A stretch of DNA of 64,000 nt, taken from Pedobacter aquae. GTDB lineage: Bacteria > Bacteroidota > Bacteroidia > Sphingobacteriales > Sphingobacteriaceae. Shown here one piece after another: positions 42,447-51,703 of this stretch; the first letter of the stretch is position 1; every line of letters starts with the position of its first letter. The stretch spans positions 744,001-808,000 of the forward strand of contig NZ_CP043329.1 in NCBI RefSeq assembly GCF_008195825.1, given 5' to 3'. Under the pieces are notes generated by a model. The model was not told the origin of the DNA. It saw only the letters and a list, made by a program, of their open reading frames with translations, and ran no database searches. The position numbers and the translations under genes were made by a program.

Positions 42447-43466
42447 ATGAAACATCCTTACAGCAGAAGAAAGTTTATTGAAATGGCAACTATAGCAGGT
42501 ACTAGCATCGGTTTATCGGGAGTGCTGCATCCATTAATGGCAAAAAATATTAACCAAAAAGGGAAAAGAGTAGGTATTATAGGTTTAGATACTTCGCATG
42601 TTGTAGCATTTACTAAAACATTAAATGCCGAGGATTCAGCTAATACATATCTTGGTTATAAGGTAGTTGCGGCTTATCCTCATGGTAGCTTGGATATTAA
42701 AAGTAGTGTAGATAGAATTCCAGGTTATACAGAAGATGTTAAAAAGCTAGGTGTAGAAATTGTATCATCTATAGATGAGCTGCTAAAAAAAGTTGATGTT
42801 GTTTTATTAGAAACTAATGACGGTAGAAGGCACTTAGAACAAGCTTTACCTGTTTTAAAAGCTGGTAAACGTATGTTTATTGATAAACCTATAGCAGCTT
42901 CTTTGGCTGATGCTAAAGCTATATTTAAGGCTTCTGAAAAATATAAAACTCCTGTTTTTTCATCTTCATCATTAAGATATTTAGAAGGGTTAGATGATGC
43001 TAGAAATGGTAAATACGGGAAAGTTTTAGGTGCAGAAACCTATAGTCCAGCTCTTTTAGAGCCAACCCATCCAGATTTTTTCTGGTATGGGATACATGGT
43101 GTAGAAATGCTTTTTACCATTATGGGAACAGGTTGTAAATCAGTTTCAAGAGTACATACAGAAGATACCGACCTTGTTGTTGGTGTTTGGGAAGGAAATA
43201 GGATAGGGACTTTTAGAGGTATAAGAGCAGGTAAAAGAGATTACGGCGCTACAGTTTTTGGTGAGCATAGTGTTGTAGAATTAAAAAATTACAAGGGTTA
43301 TAATCCTTTGTTGCAAAAAATAATACAGTTTTTTGATACGGGTGAAGTACCTGTAACTATGCAAGAAACCTTAGAAATTTGTGCATTTATAGAAGCTGCT
43401 GATGAAAGCAAAAGAAATAATGGAGCTAGCATAAGTATAGAAGCTGTTTTTAACAAGGTAAAGTAA
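42447..43466 (+). CDS. Tat-exported Gfo/Idh/MocA oxidoreductase (2)
   Basis: This 339-residue protein has a Tat signal (YSRRKFIEMATIAGTSIG). The nucleotide-binding start is VGIIGLDTSHVVAFTK, with a Ser-His in place of the usual Gly-rich loop end. KRMFIDKPIAAS holds the family Lys, and HPDFFWYGIHGVEMLF is a possible active-site segment. It is shorter than its neighbours and clearly divergent. The substrate is unknown. It sits between two other members of the family in one direction, 12 bases before the next ATG. Confidence 0.85.
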   Translation: MKHPYSRRKFIEMATIAGTSIGLSGVLHPLMAKNINQKGKRVGIIGLDTSHVVAFTKTLNAEDSANTYLGYKVVAAYPHGSLDIKSSVDRIPGYTEDVKKLGVEIVSSIDELLKKVDVVLLETNDGRRHLEQALPVLKAGKRMFIDKPIAASLADAKAIFKASEKYKTPVFSSSSLRYLEGLDDARNGKYGKVLGAETYSPALLEPTHPDFFWYGIHGVEMLFTIMGTGCKSVSRVHTEDTDLVVGVWEGNRIGTFRGIRAGKRDYGATVFGEHSVVELKNYKGYNPLLQKIIQFFDTGEVPVTMQETLEICAFIEAADESKRNNGASISIEAVFNKVK

Positions 43467-43478
43467 TTGATTTTAGAT

Positions 43479-44834
43479 ATGGAAAAAGGCAGCAACAACA
43501 CAAGAAGAAGCTTTATCAAAACGGCAGTAACCGGTGCGGCAGCAGTTACCTTTGGTGGTGTTTTACCGGGCTTCAGCGCTAAAAGCTATGCTAGTATTTT
43601 AGGTGCTAATGAAAGGGTAAGGGTAGCCATGATGGGGGTAAATGCTAGAGGTTTAGCCTTAGCAACAAATTTTGCTATGCAACCCAACTGTGAAGTTATT
43701 TATGTTTGTGATGTTGATGAAAGGGCTGCCCAAAAATGTATTACCAAAGTAGAAGAAACTCAAAACAAAAAAACTAAGGCACAGCCCGATTTTAGGAAAG
43801 CTTTAGAGGATAAAAATTTAGATGCTTTAGTTGTGGCTGCTCCAGATCATTGGCATGCTCCAGCGGCTATCTTAGCATCAAAAGCTGGTAAACACGTTTA
43901 TTTAGAGAAACCTTGCAGCCATAATCCTCATGAAGGAGAATTATTAGTTGCTGCGGTTAATAAGTATAAAAATGTAATCCAAATGGGCAATCAAAGGAGA
44001 TCATGGCCAAATGTTGTTGCAGGTATTAAAGAGCTGCATAATGGCATAATCGGTCGCCCATATTTTGCTAAAACTTGGTATACCAACAATCGTAAACCTA
44101 TCGGGATTGGAAAAGAAGCCCTTGTGCCATCTTGGTTAAATTATGATTTATGGCAGGGGCCAGCTCCGCGTAAAGCCTATAAAGACAATGTTATACACTA
44201 CAACTGGCATTGGTTCTGGCATTGGGGAACAGGAGAAGCTTTAAACAACGGAACACATATGGTAGATATTGCTAGATGGGGTTTAAAGGTAGATTATCCT
44301 ACAAAAGTTAGCTCAAACGGTGGAAGATATCATTATAAAGATGATTGGGAAACTCCAGATACCCAAATCATCAATATGGAGTTTGGTCATGATAAATTCA
44401 TCAGTTGGGAGGGAAGAAGTTGTAACAGTGTGCCTGTTGAGGGTAGTATGGTAGGCGTGATTTTCTATGGCGAAAACGGTTCTTTACAAATTGACGGCTC
44501 TAATGCGTATAAGATTTTTGATTTAAAAGGTAAACTTTTGAAAGAAGTGAAAGACGATACCAAAGTTGAAGCCGCCAGTTTAACCAATCCTTCACAAGTA
44601 TTAGATGCTTATCATCTACAAAATTTCTTTGACGCTATTAAGAAAGGGAGTTCTTTAAATTCTGATATGATGAGTGGCCACCAAAGTACGCTGTTGGTTC
44701 AGTTAGGTAATATTGCTTTAAGAACTGGTACTACCTTAAATATTAATCCTAAAAACGGAAGAATTATAGATAATCCAGAAGCTATGAAATATTGGAGCAG
44801 AGCTTATGAGCCAGGTTGGGAGCCTACTATTTAA
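43479..44834 (+). CDS. Tat-exported Gfo/Idh/MocA oxidoreductase (3)
   Basis: I use ATG 43479; a TTG at 43467 is also in frame but touches the previous stop. The 451 residues start with a Tat signal (NNTRRSFIKTAVTGAAAV). The Rossmann part reads VRVAMMGVNARGLALA, the Lys is in HVYLEKPCSHNPHEGE, and the C-terminal part has NYDLWQGPAPR and HWGTGEALNNGTHMVDIARWG. This subgroup is related to the GH109-type NAD-dependent enzymes. The partner genes suggest an N-acetyl or amino sugar substrate, but this is inference. Confidence 0.87.
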   Translation: MEKGSNNTRRSFIKTAVTGAAAVTFGGVLPGFSAKSYASILGANERVRVAMMGVNARGLALATNFAMQPNCEVIYVCDVDERAAQKCITKVEETQNKKTKAQPDFRKALEDKNLDALVVAAPDHWHAPAAILASKAGKHVYLEKPCSHNPHEGELLVAAVNKYKNVIQMGNQRRSWPNVVAGIKELHNGIIGRPYFAKTWYTNNRKPIGIGKEALVPSWLNYDLWQGPAPRKAYKDNVIHYNWHWFWHWGTGEALNNGTHMVDIARWGLKVDYPTKVSSNGGRYHYKDDWETPDTQIINMEFGHDKFISWEGRSCNSVPVEGSMVGVIFYGENGSLQIDGSNAYKIFDLKGKLLKEVKDDTKVEAASLTNPSQVLDAYHLQNFFDAIKKGSSLNSDMMSGHQSTLLVQLGNIALRTGTTLNINPKNGRIIDNPEAMKYWSRAYEPGWEPTI

Positions 44835-44846
44835 TCAAAATCAAGT

Positions 44847-46169
44847 ATGAAAAATCATTTAGAATCAGTTGATGTAAACTCTCTAAGTAAGCGTGATACC
44901 ACGATTTCTATCATGATTATAGCGGTATTATTCTTTATTTTTGGTTTTGTGAGTTGGATAAATGCTATCCTTATCCCGTATTTTAAAATCGCTTGCGAGC
45001 TTACAAATTTTCAATCCTATCTGGTAACCTTTGCATTTTATATATCTTATTTTGTGATGTCTATACCATCGTCTTTTCTTTTAAAAAAGTTTGGATTTAA
45101 AAAAGGGATGATGCTAGGTTTCTGGACAATGGCTATAGGTGCTTTTATTTTTGTGCCTGCCGCTTTTACTAGAACCTATGAAATCTTTTTAATCGGATTA
45201 TTCACTTTAGGTTCTGGTTTAGCCATCTTGCAAACAGCAGCAAACCCATATATTACAGTATTAGGCGCAAAAGAAAGGGCTGCACAACGTATTAGTATTA
45301 TGGGGATATGTAACAAAGGGGCAGGGATATTAGCACCTCTAATTTTTGCAGCCGTAATTCTTAAAGCTACAGATGGCGAATTGTTTAAACAACTTCCTAC
45401 GATGGATGATGCTCAGCGAAATACCGCTTTAGACGAACTCATTAGGAGAGTAATCTTACCTTACGCTTGTGTTGGCGCTGTTTTGCTTGGTTTAGGCTTA
45501 TTTGTAAGATACTCGCCTTTACCAGAAATTAATACCGAACAAGAAAGTGAAGCAGTTGCTCTAGCTAATTCAGATAAGACGAGTATTTTTCAATTCCCTC
45601 ATTTAATATTGGGGGCTATAGCTATTTTCTTACATGTAGGTACACAAGTAATTGCTATTGATACTATAATTGGATATGCCGGCTCTATGAATATTCAACT
45701 CCTAGAAGCTAAAGTTTTTCCTTCTTACACCTTATTTTTAACTATTTGCGGTTACATCTTAGGTATCATTACTATCCCTAGATTTATGAGTCAGGTTAAT
45801 GCTTTAAGGCTCTGTACTGTATTAGGCACTATCTTCACCTTAGCTATTATTTATACCGAAGGAAATATTAATTTTTTAGGTCATCAAGCAGATATTTCTA
45901 TATGGTTTGTGGTTCTTTTAGGATTTGCGAACTCTTTAGTTTGGGCGGGTATTTGGCCTCTTGCTTTGGATGGTTTAGGTAGGTTTACCAAACTAGGCGC
46001 TTCTATCATGATTATGGGTTTATGTGGCAACGCTATAGTTCCTTTATTTTATGGTTATTTTGCTGATGAGTTTGGTTTAAAACAAGCTTATTGGGTGTTA
46101 TTTCCATGTTATTTGTACCTTGTATTTTATGCAGTAAAGGGTTTTAAAATAAGGCGATGGAGCATTTAA
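44847..46169 (+). CDS. MFS sugar transporter, FucP/GluP/NagP-like
   Basis: The 440 residues have about 12 membrane helices. ISIMIIAVLFFIFGFVSWINAILIPY opens TM1, and ILQTAANPYITVLGAKERAA is the hallmark of the fucose/glucose-galactose permease family. NagP of other bacteria, which imports GlcNAc with protons, belongs here. With nagA and nagB in the same cluster an amino-sugar cargo is likely. It lies 12 bases after oxidoreductase 3 and 13 before the next gene, so it is in the operon. Confidence 0.9.
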   Translation: MKNHLESVDVNSLSKRDTTISIMIIAVLFFIFGFVSWINAILIPYFKIACELTNFQSYLVTFAFYISYFVMSIPSSFLLKKFGFKKGMMLGFWTMAIGAFIFVPAAFTRTYEIFLIGLFTLGSGLAILQTAANPYITVLGAKERAAQRISIMGICNKGAGILAPLIFAAVILKATDGELFKQLPTMDDAQRNTALDELIRRVILPYACVGAVLLGLGLFVRYSPLPEINTEQESEAVALANSDKTSIFQFPHLILGAIAIFLHVGTQVIAIDTIIGYAGSMNIQLLEAKVFPSYTLFLTICGYILGIITIPRFMSQVNALRLCTVLGTIFTLAIIYTEGNINFLGHQADISIWFVVLLGFANSLVWAGIWPLALDGLGRFTKLGASIMIMGLCGNAIVPLFYGYFADEFGLKQAYWVLFPCYLYLVFYAVKGFKIRRWSI

Positions 46170-46182
46170 ACCGTCATTTAGA

Positions 46183-47556
46183 ATGAAAGACAACTTCATA
46201 AAATTATCCGCTATTATTGTTCTTGTTTTAATTTGCTCCGCTTGTAGGGTACAAAAAAACAGCAAATTAGGTATGATTAAACTTTTAACCTTTAATCCGG
46301 GACATTTTCATGCAGCCTTAGTTCAAAAAATAATGTTTGATAAGGTGAGCAAAGAAGTTAATGTTTATGCCCCAGACGGTGCCGAATTAGCCACACATCT
46401 CAAACTGATAAATTCCTATAATACGAGAGAAAATAATCCTACCAACTGGCAATTAAAAATCTATAAAGGTGAAGATTATCTTCAGAAGATGCTGGATGAA
46501 AAGAAAGGCAATGTTGTCATCTTAGCAGGAAACAACCAGAAAAAAACTACTTATATCAATGAAGCCGTTCAAGCCGGATTAAATGTTTTGGCTGATAAGC
46601 CTATGGCTATTGATAAAGGAGGATTTGAAATTCTTGAAAAAGCTTTTCAAAAGGCAGATGCTCATGATTTACTTCTTTTTGATATCATGACAGAACGTTA
46701 TGAAATCACAAACTTATTACAAAAAGAACTAGCACAAAACAAAGATATTTTTGGAACTATAGAGAAAGGAAGCCTTAAACAGCCTGCTGTGGAAAAGTTA
46801 AGTGTACATCATTTTTTTAAATATGTTTCTGGTGCGCCATTAATAAGACCAGCTTGGTATTTTGATGTTGAACAAGAAGGTGAGGGTTTGGTAGATGTTA
46901 CTACCCATTTGGTTGATTTAATACAATGGTCTGTTTTTCCTGAGACGGTTTTTGATTATAAAAATGATGTGGAAATACTTTCCGCACAAAAATGGTCTAC
47001 CCCTTTAAGTTTAGCAGAGTTTACCATGTCAACCAGATTAGATACTTTTCCTGATTATCTTAAAAAAGATCTTAAAAATGGTGTTTTACAGGTAAATGCC
47101 AACGGAGAAATGATTTATACTTTAAAAGGTGTACATGTAAAAGTTGGTGTAAAATGGGATTTTGAAGCGCCTAAAGGAAGTGGCGATACGCATTACTCTT
47201 TGATGCGTGGCACAAAAGCACATTTGCTTATTAAACAAGGTAAAGAGCAGAATTTTAAGCCTATTTTGTATATAAAACCATTAAAGCAAACAGCAGCTTA
47301 TACAAAGCAATTAAATCAAAACATTAAAAAACTGAGTTTAAAGTATCCCGGTATAGCTTTAAAACCTTCTGATGAAGGTTGGGAAATTATCATTCCAGAA
47401 AAGTACCATGTAGGACATGAAGCTCATTTCGCAGAAGTTGCTAAGAAGTATTTTTCTTATTTAAAAAAAGGCGAGCTTCCGGCTTGGGAAAAATCTTATA
47501 TGCTTACCAAATATTACACAACAACATCCGCTTTAAGTAAAGCATCATTAAAATAG
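46183..47556 (+). CDS. Oxidoreductase-like lipoprotein (putative oxidoreductase C-terminal type)
   Basis: This 457-residue protein has a lipobox (VLVLICSACRV; Cys at about residue 21). The N-terminal part is Rossmann-like (KLLTFNPGHFHAALVQKIM, then GLNVLADKPMAID with the family Lys). The C-terminal part contains HHFFKYVSGAPLIRPAWYFD and GLVDVTTHLVDLIQWS. I recall this combination from the family listed as putative oxidoreductase C-terminal domain. It is membrane-anchored, unlike the three Tat-exported members in the same operon. Reaction and substrate are unknown. Confidence 0.8.
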   Translation: MKDNFIKLSAIIVLVLICSACRVQKNSKLGMIKLLTFNPGHFHAALVQKIMFDKVSKEVNVYAPDGAELATHLKLINSYNTRENNPTNWQLKIYKGEDYLQKMLDEKKGNVVILAGNNQKKTTYINEAVQAGLNVLADKPMAIDKGGFEILEKAFQKADAHDLLLFDIMTERYEITNLLQKELAQNKDIFGTIEKGSLKQPAVEKLSVHHFFKYVSGAPLIRPAWYFDVEQEGEGLVDVTTHLVDLIQWSVFPETVFDYKNDVEILSAQKWSTPLSLAEFTMSTRLDTFPDYLKKDLKNGVLQVNANGEMIYTLKGVHVKVGVKWDFEAPKGSGDTHYSLMRGTKAHLLIKQGKEQNFKPILYIKPLKQTAAYTKQLNQNIKKLSLKYPGIALKPSDEGWEIIIPEKYHVGHEAHFAEVAKKYFSYLKKGELPAWEKSYMLTKYYTTTSALSKASLK

Positions 47557-47560
47557 GTTT

Positions 47561-48214
47561 ATGTTGGATACGCACCCTCGCATTTTTGTGCCTGATATTT
47601 CTAAAGATATAAGCACTTTAGATTTAAATATTATAGCTAAACAACTAAACACTTTAAAACCTCATAAGCTCATAAACTCCTCTTGGCCTAGTTTCAAAAC
47701 CGATACAGAATCGTCTTTTTATATTGCCCATTTACAGGATACTTTACTATTAAAATTTAAAGTTTCTGAAACCTATTTTAAAGCATCCACTAGAAAAATT
47801 AATGATGATGTTCATCTAGATAATGGTGTAGAGTGTTTTATTTCCTTTTTTAATGATGAAAATTACTATAACCTAGAATTTAATTGTTTGGGGAGTTTAA
47901 AAGTAGGTTATGGTGCAGGTAGGTTTAATAGGGAGCTATTGCCAGAAAAAATATTAAAATCGATAAAAACGTATACTACACTTCAACATGATAAGACATT
48001 AAATCAATTTAATTGGGAAATATTGATTTCAGTACCGATAGATGTTTTTATGTTTTCTAACTTAAAGACTTTAAAAGGATTATCGGCAAAAGCCAATTTT
48101 TACAAATGTGGAGATGATTTACCAAAGCCAGATTATCTTTCTTGGACTTTTATGGATACTCTTGAACCAGATTTTCATCAACCAAATTTTTTTGGCGATG
48201 TATTTTTTAGCTGA
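47561..48214 (+). CDS. CBM9-like carbohydrate-binding protein
   Basis: The 217 residues show no signal peptide. The beta-rich fold has HLQDTLLLKFKVSETYFKA, DDVHLDNGVECFISFFND, FNWEILISVPIDVF and the ending DFHQPNFFGDVFF. These are the marks of the CBM9-like family found beside glycan genes. It starts 4 bases after the lipoprotein gene and closes the operon, with a terminator 10 bases later. The lack of an export signal is odd for a glycan-binding module; it may bind cytoplasmic sugar, or the start may be further up. Confidence 0.75.
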   Translation: MLDTHPRIFVPDISKDISTLDLNIIAKQLNTLKPHKLINSSWPSFKTDTESSFYIAHLQDTLLLKFKVSETYFKASTRKINDDVHLDNGVECFISFFNDENYYNLEFNCLGSLKVGYGAGRFNRELLPEKILKSIKTYTTLQHDKTLNQFNWEILISVPIDVFMFSNLKTLKGLSAKANFYKCGDDLPKPDYLSWTFMDTLEPDFHQPNFFGDVFFS

Positions 48215-48223
48215 TTTATAAAC

Positions 48224-48256
48224 AAATAAAGCGAACCATTATGGCTCGCTTTATTT
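48224..48256. terminator. Terminator of the sugar operon
   Basis: AAATAAAGCGA pairs with TCGCTTTATTT over an 11-base loop. It works on either strand and separates the operon from the convergent beta-barrel gene. Confidence 0.85.
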
Positions 48257-48280
48257 ATTTCAATATCTATAGGTATTAGC

Positions 48281-48949
48281 TTAAAAAGCGAACCCTACAG
48301 AGAAAGATAAAACACGGTTATTTTTCTCTACGTTAGTTGAGCTGGTACTACCCGGACGTAAGTTTGTTAAACCTAAACCGTAACCTGCACCAATATTAAA
48401 GCCAGAGGTAAACTGGTATCCTGTTAAGAAATTAAAACCAAAATCTAGAGGTTTAATATCATCTCCAGAGTCGTTACCAATATTCATATCCGTTTCTCCT
48501 TCGTAATCAATACCAAAGAAAGAACCTTCGCCTTTTAATTGGCCTGCTACGTTAAAACCAGCATAAGGACCTGCACCTAAAAAGAATTTGCCTGGTCCGG
48601 CTGGTACATTTAAAACAAAGTTTACAGGTACCTCAACAGCTAAAACATTTTCTGTAAGTTCATTATTTCCGCTAGTATACTTAGCGCCTTTACCTTGTAA
48701 AGAAATACCAGGTTGTACAGAGAACATCCCTGATAAAGGAACATCAGCATAACCCGTTACATGAAAGTTTACCGCACTTTCAGTATCGTTAGAGGTGTTA
48801 GCGTCATCATCAGTAAACTGATACTTAGGTAAGTTAACTCCGGCTTTTAAACCAAATCTGGTTGCTCCGGCAGAAGATGTTGTAGTTGTTTGTGCATATA
48901 CAGTGCTTCCGAAAATGAAAGCTGCTGCTACTAAAAAAACTTTTTTCAT
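48281..48949 (-). CDS. Outer-membrane beta-barrel protein (PorT-like)
   Basis: The 222 residues begin with a signal peptide (VFLVAAAFIFGSTVYAQ). Alternating beta strands start with RFGLKAGVNLPKYQF, a typical start of the OMP_b-brl_2/PorT group. The last strand ends VLSFSVGFAF with a terminal Phe, which the BAM complex recognises. It should form an eight-stranded barrel in the outer membrane. No specific function can be given. The gene stands alone. Confidence 0.87.
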   Translation of the reverse strand: MKKVFLVAAAFIFGSTVYAQTTTTSSAGATRFGLKAGVNLPKYQFTDDDANTSNDTESAVNFHVTGYADVPLSGMFSVQPGISLQGKGAKYTSGNNELTENVLAVEVPVNFVLNVPAGPGKFFLGAGPYAGFNVAGQLKGEGSFFGIDYEGETDMNIGNDSGDDIKPLDFGFNFLTGYQFTSGFNIGAGYGLGLTNLRPGSTSSTNVEKNNRVLSFSVGFAF

Positions 48950-49173
48950 AATTGTGTTATTTAAAATTAAATAAGTTCAATGCCCTTTGTTCAATATCAG
49001 GTCCAATTGGCATAGCCTATCGTATTTTTACATTATCTAACTGAAAATGAGCCTGATTTTTGCTGTAAACAGGATACTGGCCTTTCTTTGGTTTGTAGTT
49101 TATAAAATACATTTGTGTCACTTTTACGTTACAATATGTCGATTAAAGTATCATCTATATTTAATTTTGTTTT

Positions 49174-49539
49174 ATGCAGGAGTTCAGGAACATCAGCGTA
49201 AGCGAAGAAGAAAAAAATAAATGGCTAGGAGAGCAGCATAAAAAAGAATTATGCGTTTTCCTTAAATATCAAGAGACTTTAATACACGATTTAATTTTTA
49301 GCTATCATTATCATAAAAAAGAAAGGGTGTATGATTTAGTGATACAAGAAAATCAAATCTTTTATAAAACTGCTGATAGCGGATATTTTATAGTTCATTA
49401 TCAGATAGGTTTTTTTAATGCTTGTGCAGATTTAGATTACCATGCACCAGAAAAAATGAAAATTGATTTTAATTTTACCGATACTACTTTACAGCTGAAG
49501 GGCGAGTATATCCCAGAAAGAGAACCAGATGAAATTTAA
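49174..49539 (+). CDS. Conserved-looking cytosolic protein of unknown function
   Basis: This 121-residue protein has no signal peptide or membrane helix. It is Lys/Glu/His-rich with an N-terminal helix (NISVSEEEKNKWLGEQHKK) and a beta-rich C-terminal part (FIVHYQIGFFNACADLDYH). A TAATTTTG box ends only 4 bases before the ATG. If it is a real -7 box the message would be leaderless. I recognise no family. The stop at 49537-49539 is 10 bases before the next chosen start. Confidence 0.6.
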   Translation: MQEFRNISVSEEEKNKWLGEQHKKELCVFLKYQETLIHDLIFSYHYHKKERVYDLVIQENQIFYKTADSGYFIVHYQIGFFNACADLDYHAPEKMKIDFNFTDTTLQLKGEYIPEREPDEI

Positions 49540-49549
49540 AACGAAAAAC

Positions 49550-50263
49550 ATGAGAAACTATATTTTTTACACATTAGCATTATTCATAACTGTATTATCC
49601 TCTTGCGGAGGTTCTGGCTGTATTACCGGTTCCGGAGAGCAAATTGTTGAACAAAGAAGTATTGGCGATTTTTCTAAATTAGAAATATCGGGCGATTTTA
49701 AGGTGTTGATATTCCAATCAGATTCTAGCGCTATGAGTATCATGGCTGATGACAATATTATCCCTCATGTAAAGCAAAAAATATCTGGCGATGTATTAAC
49801 CATAGTATTGGATGAAGATATATGCGATGGTGGTCCGGTTGCCATAAGTTTATCTTCTAAAACTTGGAATGCTATTAAAGCATCCGGTGCGGTAGAAGTG
49901 ATAGGAGAAAGTAAAATTGTAGCTCAAGATTTTGAATTAGATTTAAGCGGTGCAACAGATGTAGCTTTAGTTTTAGAAGCGGCAAGATTAACCACCAAAA
50001 CATCTGGAGCGGCAGAAATAAGTTTAAAAGGGCAAAGCCGACAGCATTTTATAGAAACCAGCGGTTCTAGCACCATTAAAGCATTTGATTTTGTAGTTAG
50101 TGATTATAGGTTGGAAAGTAGCGGTGCTAGTGATGCGCAAATAAATGTTTTAAATAGTTTAGAGGTAAAATCATCAGGGCAAAGCAATATTGTTTATAAA
50201 GGAAATCCAAAAACCATTAAGAGAGATGAAAGTGGTGCTGCAAGCATCACGCAAGCAAATTAA
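49550..50263 (+). CDS. GIN-domain (DUF2807) lipoprotein
   Basis: I choose ATG 49550 because it opens a lipoprotein signal (FYTLALFITVLSSCGGSG; Cys near residue 19). An ATG at 49529 overlaps the previous gene. The 237-residue protein has GSGEQIVEQRSIGDFSKLEISG, the usual GIN/putative head domain start, and repeated SSGAxD/SGAA turns. These build a right-handed beta solenoid. Such proteins are common surface or periplasmic lipoproteins of Bacteroidota with no settled role. Confidence 0.87.
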   Translation: MRNYIFYTLALFITVLSSCGGSGCITGSGEQIVEQRSIGDFSKLEISGDFKVLIFQSDSSAMSIMADDNIIPHVKQKISGDVLTIVLDEDICDGGPVAISLSSKTWNAIKASGAVEVIGESKIVAQDFELDLSGATDVALVLEAARLTTKTSGAAEISLKGQSRQHFIETSGSSTIKAFDFVVSDYRLESSGASDAQINVLNSLEVKSSGQSNIVYKGNPKTIKRDESGAASITQAN

Positions 50264-50317
50264 GCTTGGGAAATTGCCGTGTTAGAATTATAAAATATTT
50301 CTATAATTTTAAGCCCA

Positions 50318-51646
50318 ATGTTTAAAGACAATAAAAAAACCATTCGTTCATGGGCTATGTTCGATTGGGCAAATTCTTCTTATAATCTGGTTATAACATC
50401 AACTATTTTTCCGGCTTATTATACGGCTATAACCACTACAAAAACAGCAACAGGCACAACAGATAAAGTTTCTTTCTTTGGTTTAGAGTTTGTAAACACG
50501 GCTTTATCTAATTACGCTTTAGCTGTAGCTTATTTAATTATTGCTATAATCACCCCTTTTTTAACCGCTACTGCCGATTATCGTGGTAACAAAAAGGTTT
50601 TCTTACGATTATTTACTTGGTTAGGAGCTTTATCTTGTGCAGGTTTATACTTTTTTAAGTCTGATACATTAGAACTTGGCGTTATTTTATTTGCCCTTGC
50701 AGCTATAGGCTATTGCGGCGGAATTGTATTCATAAATTCTTATTTACCAGAAATTGCCAGTAAAGAAAAACAAGATGCTGTAAGTGCCAAGGGTTTTGCC
50801 TATGGTTATGTTGGTAGTGTTATTTTACAAATTATATGTTTTGTTTTTGTATTAATGCCTGATCTTTTTGGTATTACAGATGCTACTTTTCCTGCTCGTT
50901 TATCTTTTCTTTTGGTAGGTATCTGGTGGATAAGCTTTGCGCATATCTCTTTTAGGGTTTTACCTAAAGGAAGCCCCAATTTTAATAAAGTAGACAAAGC
51001 CAAGATACATAGTGGTTTTCAGGAATTATTAAAAGTTTGGAAACAGGTGAGTCAAATGGCAGTGTTAAAATGCTATTTACTAGCCTTCTTTTTCTATGCT
51101 ATGGGTGTGCAAACCATTATGTTGGTAGCTGCAAATTTTGGCGAGAAGGTATTGCATTTAGGTACAGAGAAGCTCATCATCACCATCTTAATTATTCAGT
51201 TGGTAGCCATTATAGGAGCCATTTTAATGTCTAAACTATCTAAACGCTTTGGCAATATACAAGTACTTATTTTTGTGGTAAGTATTTGGATATTGGTTTG
51301 TATTGCAGCATATCATATTACAAATCAGATAGAATTTTTTGCTTTAGCGGCTGTTGTAGGTTTGTTTATGGGGGGTATACAATCCTTATCACGCTCTACG
51401 TTTTCTAAGTTTATTCCAGAAAATACACCAGATACGGCTTCCTTTTTTAGTTTTTACGATGTTACAGAGAAGCTGGCCATAGTAGCTGGTTTATTTAGTT
51501 TCGGATTGATAGAAGAACTTACAGGTAGCATGCGAAATTCAACTTTGGCTTTAGCGTCTTTCTTTACTGTAGGTTTATGGGTGCTTTTTACAGTTTTAAA
51601 CTCACAAAAGAAGCATAAAAATCAGGCTAGTATTCAGGCAATTTAA
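50318..51646 (+). CDS. UMF1/Atg22-type MFS transporter
   Basis: The 442-residue protein has about 12 membrane helices. RSWAMFDWANSSYNLVITSTIFPAYY is the signature of the UMF1 family (named after vacuolar Atg22). GGIQSLSRSTFSKFIPENT is the second family block. The cargo is unknown; Atg22 exports amino acids from the yeast vacuole, but that does not carry over safely. It precedes the LutA-like gene by 57 bases. Confidence 0.87.
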   Translation: MFKDNKKTIRSWAMFDWANSSYNLVITSTIFPAYYTAITTTKTATGTTDKVSFFGLEFVNTALSNYALAVAYLIIAIITPFLTATADYRGNKKVFLRLFTWLGALSCAGLYFFKSDTLELGVILFALAAIGYCGGIVFINSYLPEIASKEKQDAVSAKGFAYGYVGSVILQIICFVFVLMPDLFGITDATFPARLSFLLVGIWWISFAHISFRVLPKGSPNFNKVDKAKIHSGFQELLKVWKQVSQMAVLKCYLLAFFFYAMGVQTIMLVAANFGEKVLHLGTEKLIITILIIQLVAIIGAILMSKLSKRFGNIQVLIFVVSIWILVCIAAYHITNQIEFFALAAVVGLFMGGIQSLSRSTFSKFIPENTPDTASFFSFYDVTEKLAIVAGLFSFGLIEELTGSMRNSTLALASFFTVGLWVLFTVLNSQKKHKNQASIQAI

Positions 51647-51703
51647 AATTGCCTAACGCTTTTTAACTTATATCCTTTACTTTTGAGCTTTTAACGCCCA
51701 CAA

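Noticed and set aside
43467-43478. TTG start for the third oxidoreductase
   Set aside because: It abuts the previous stop, and ATG 43479 leaves a complete Tat signal, which is the better start.
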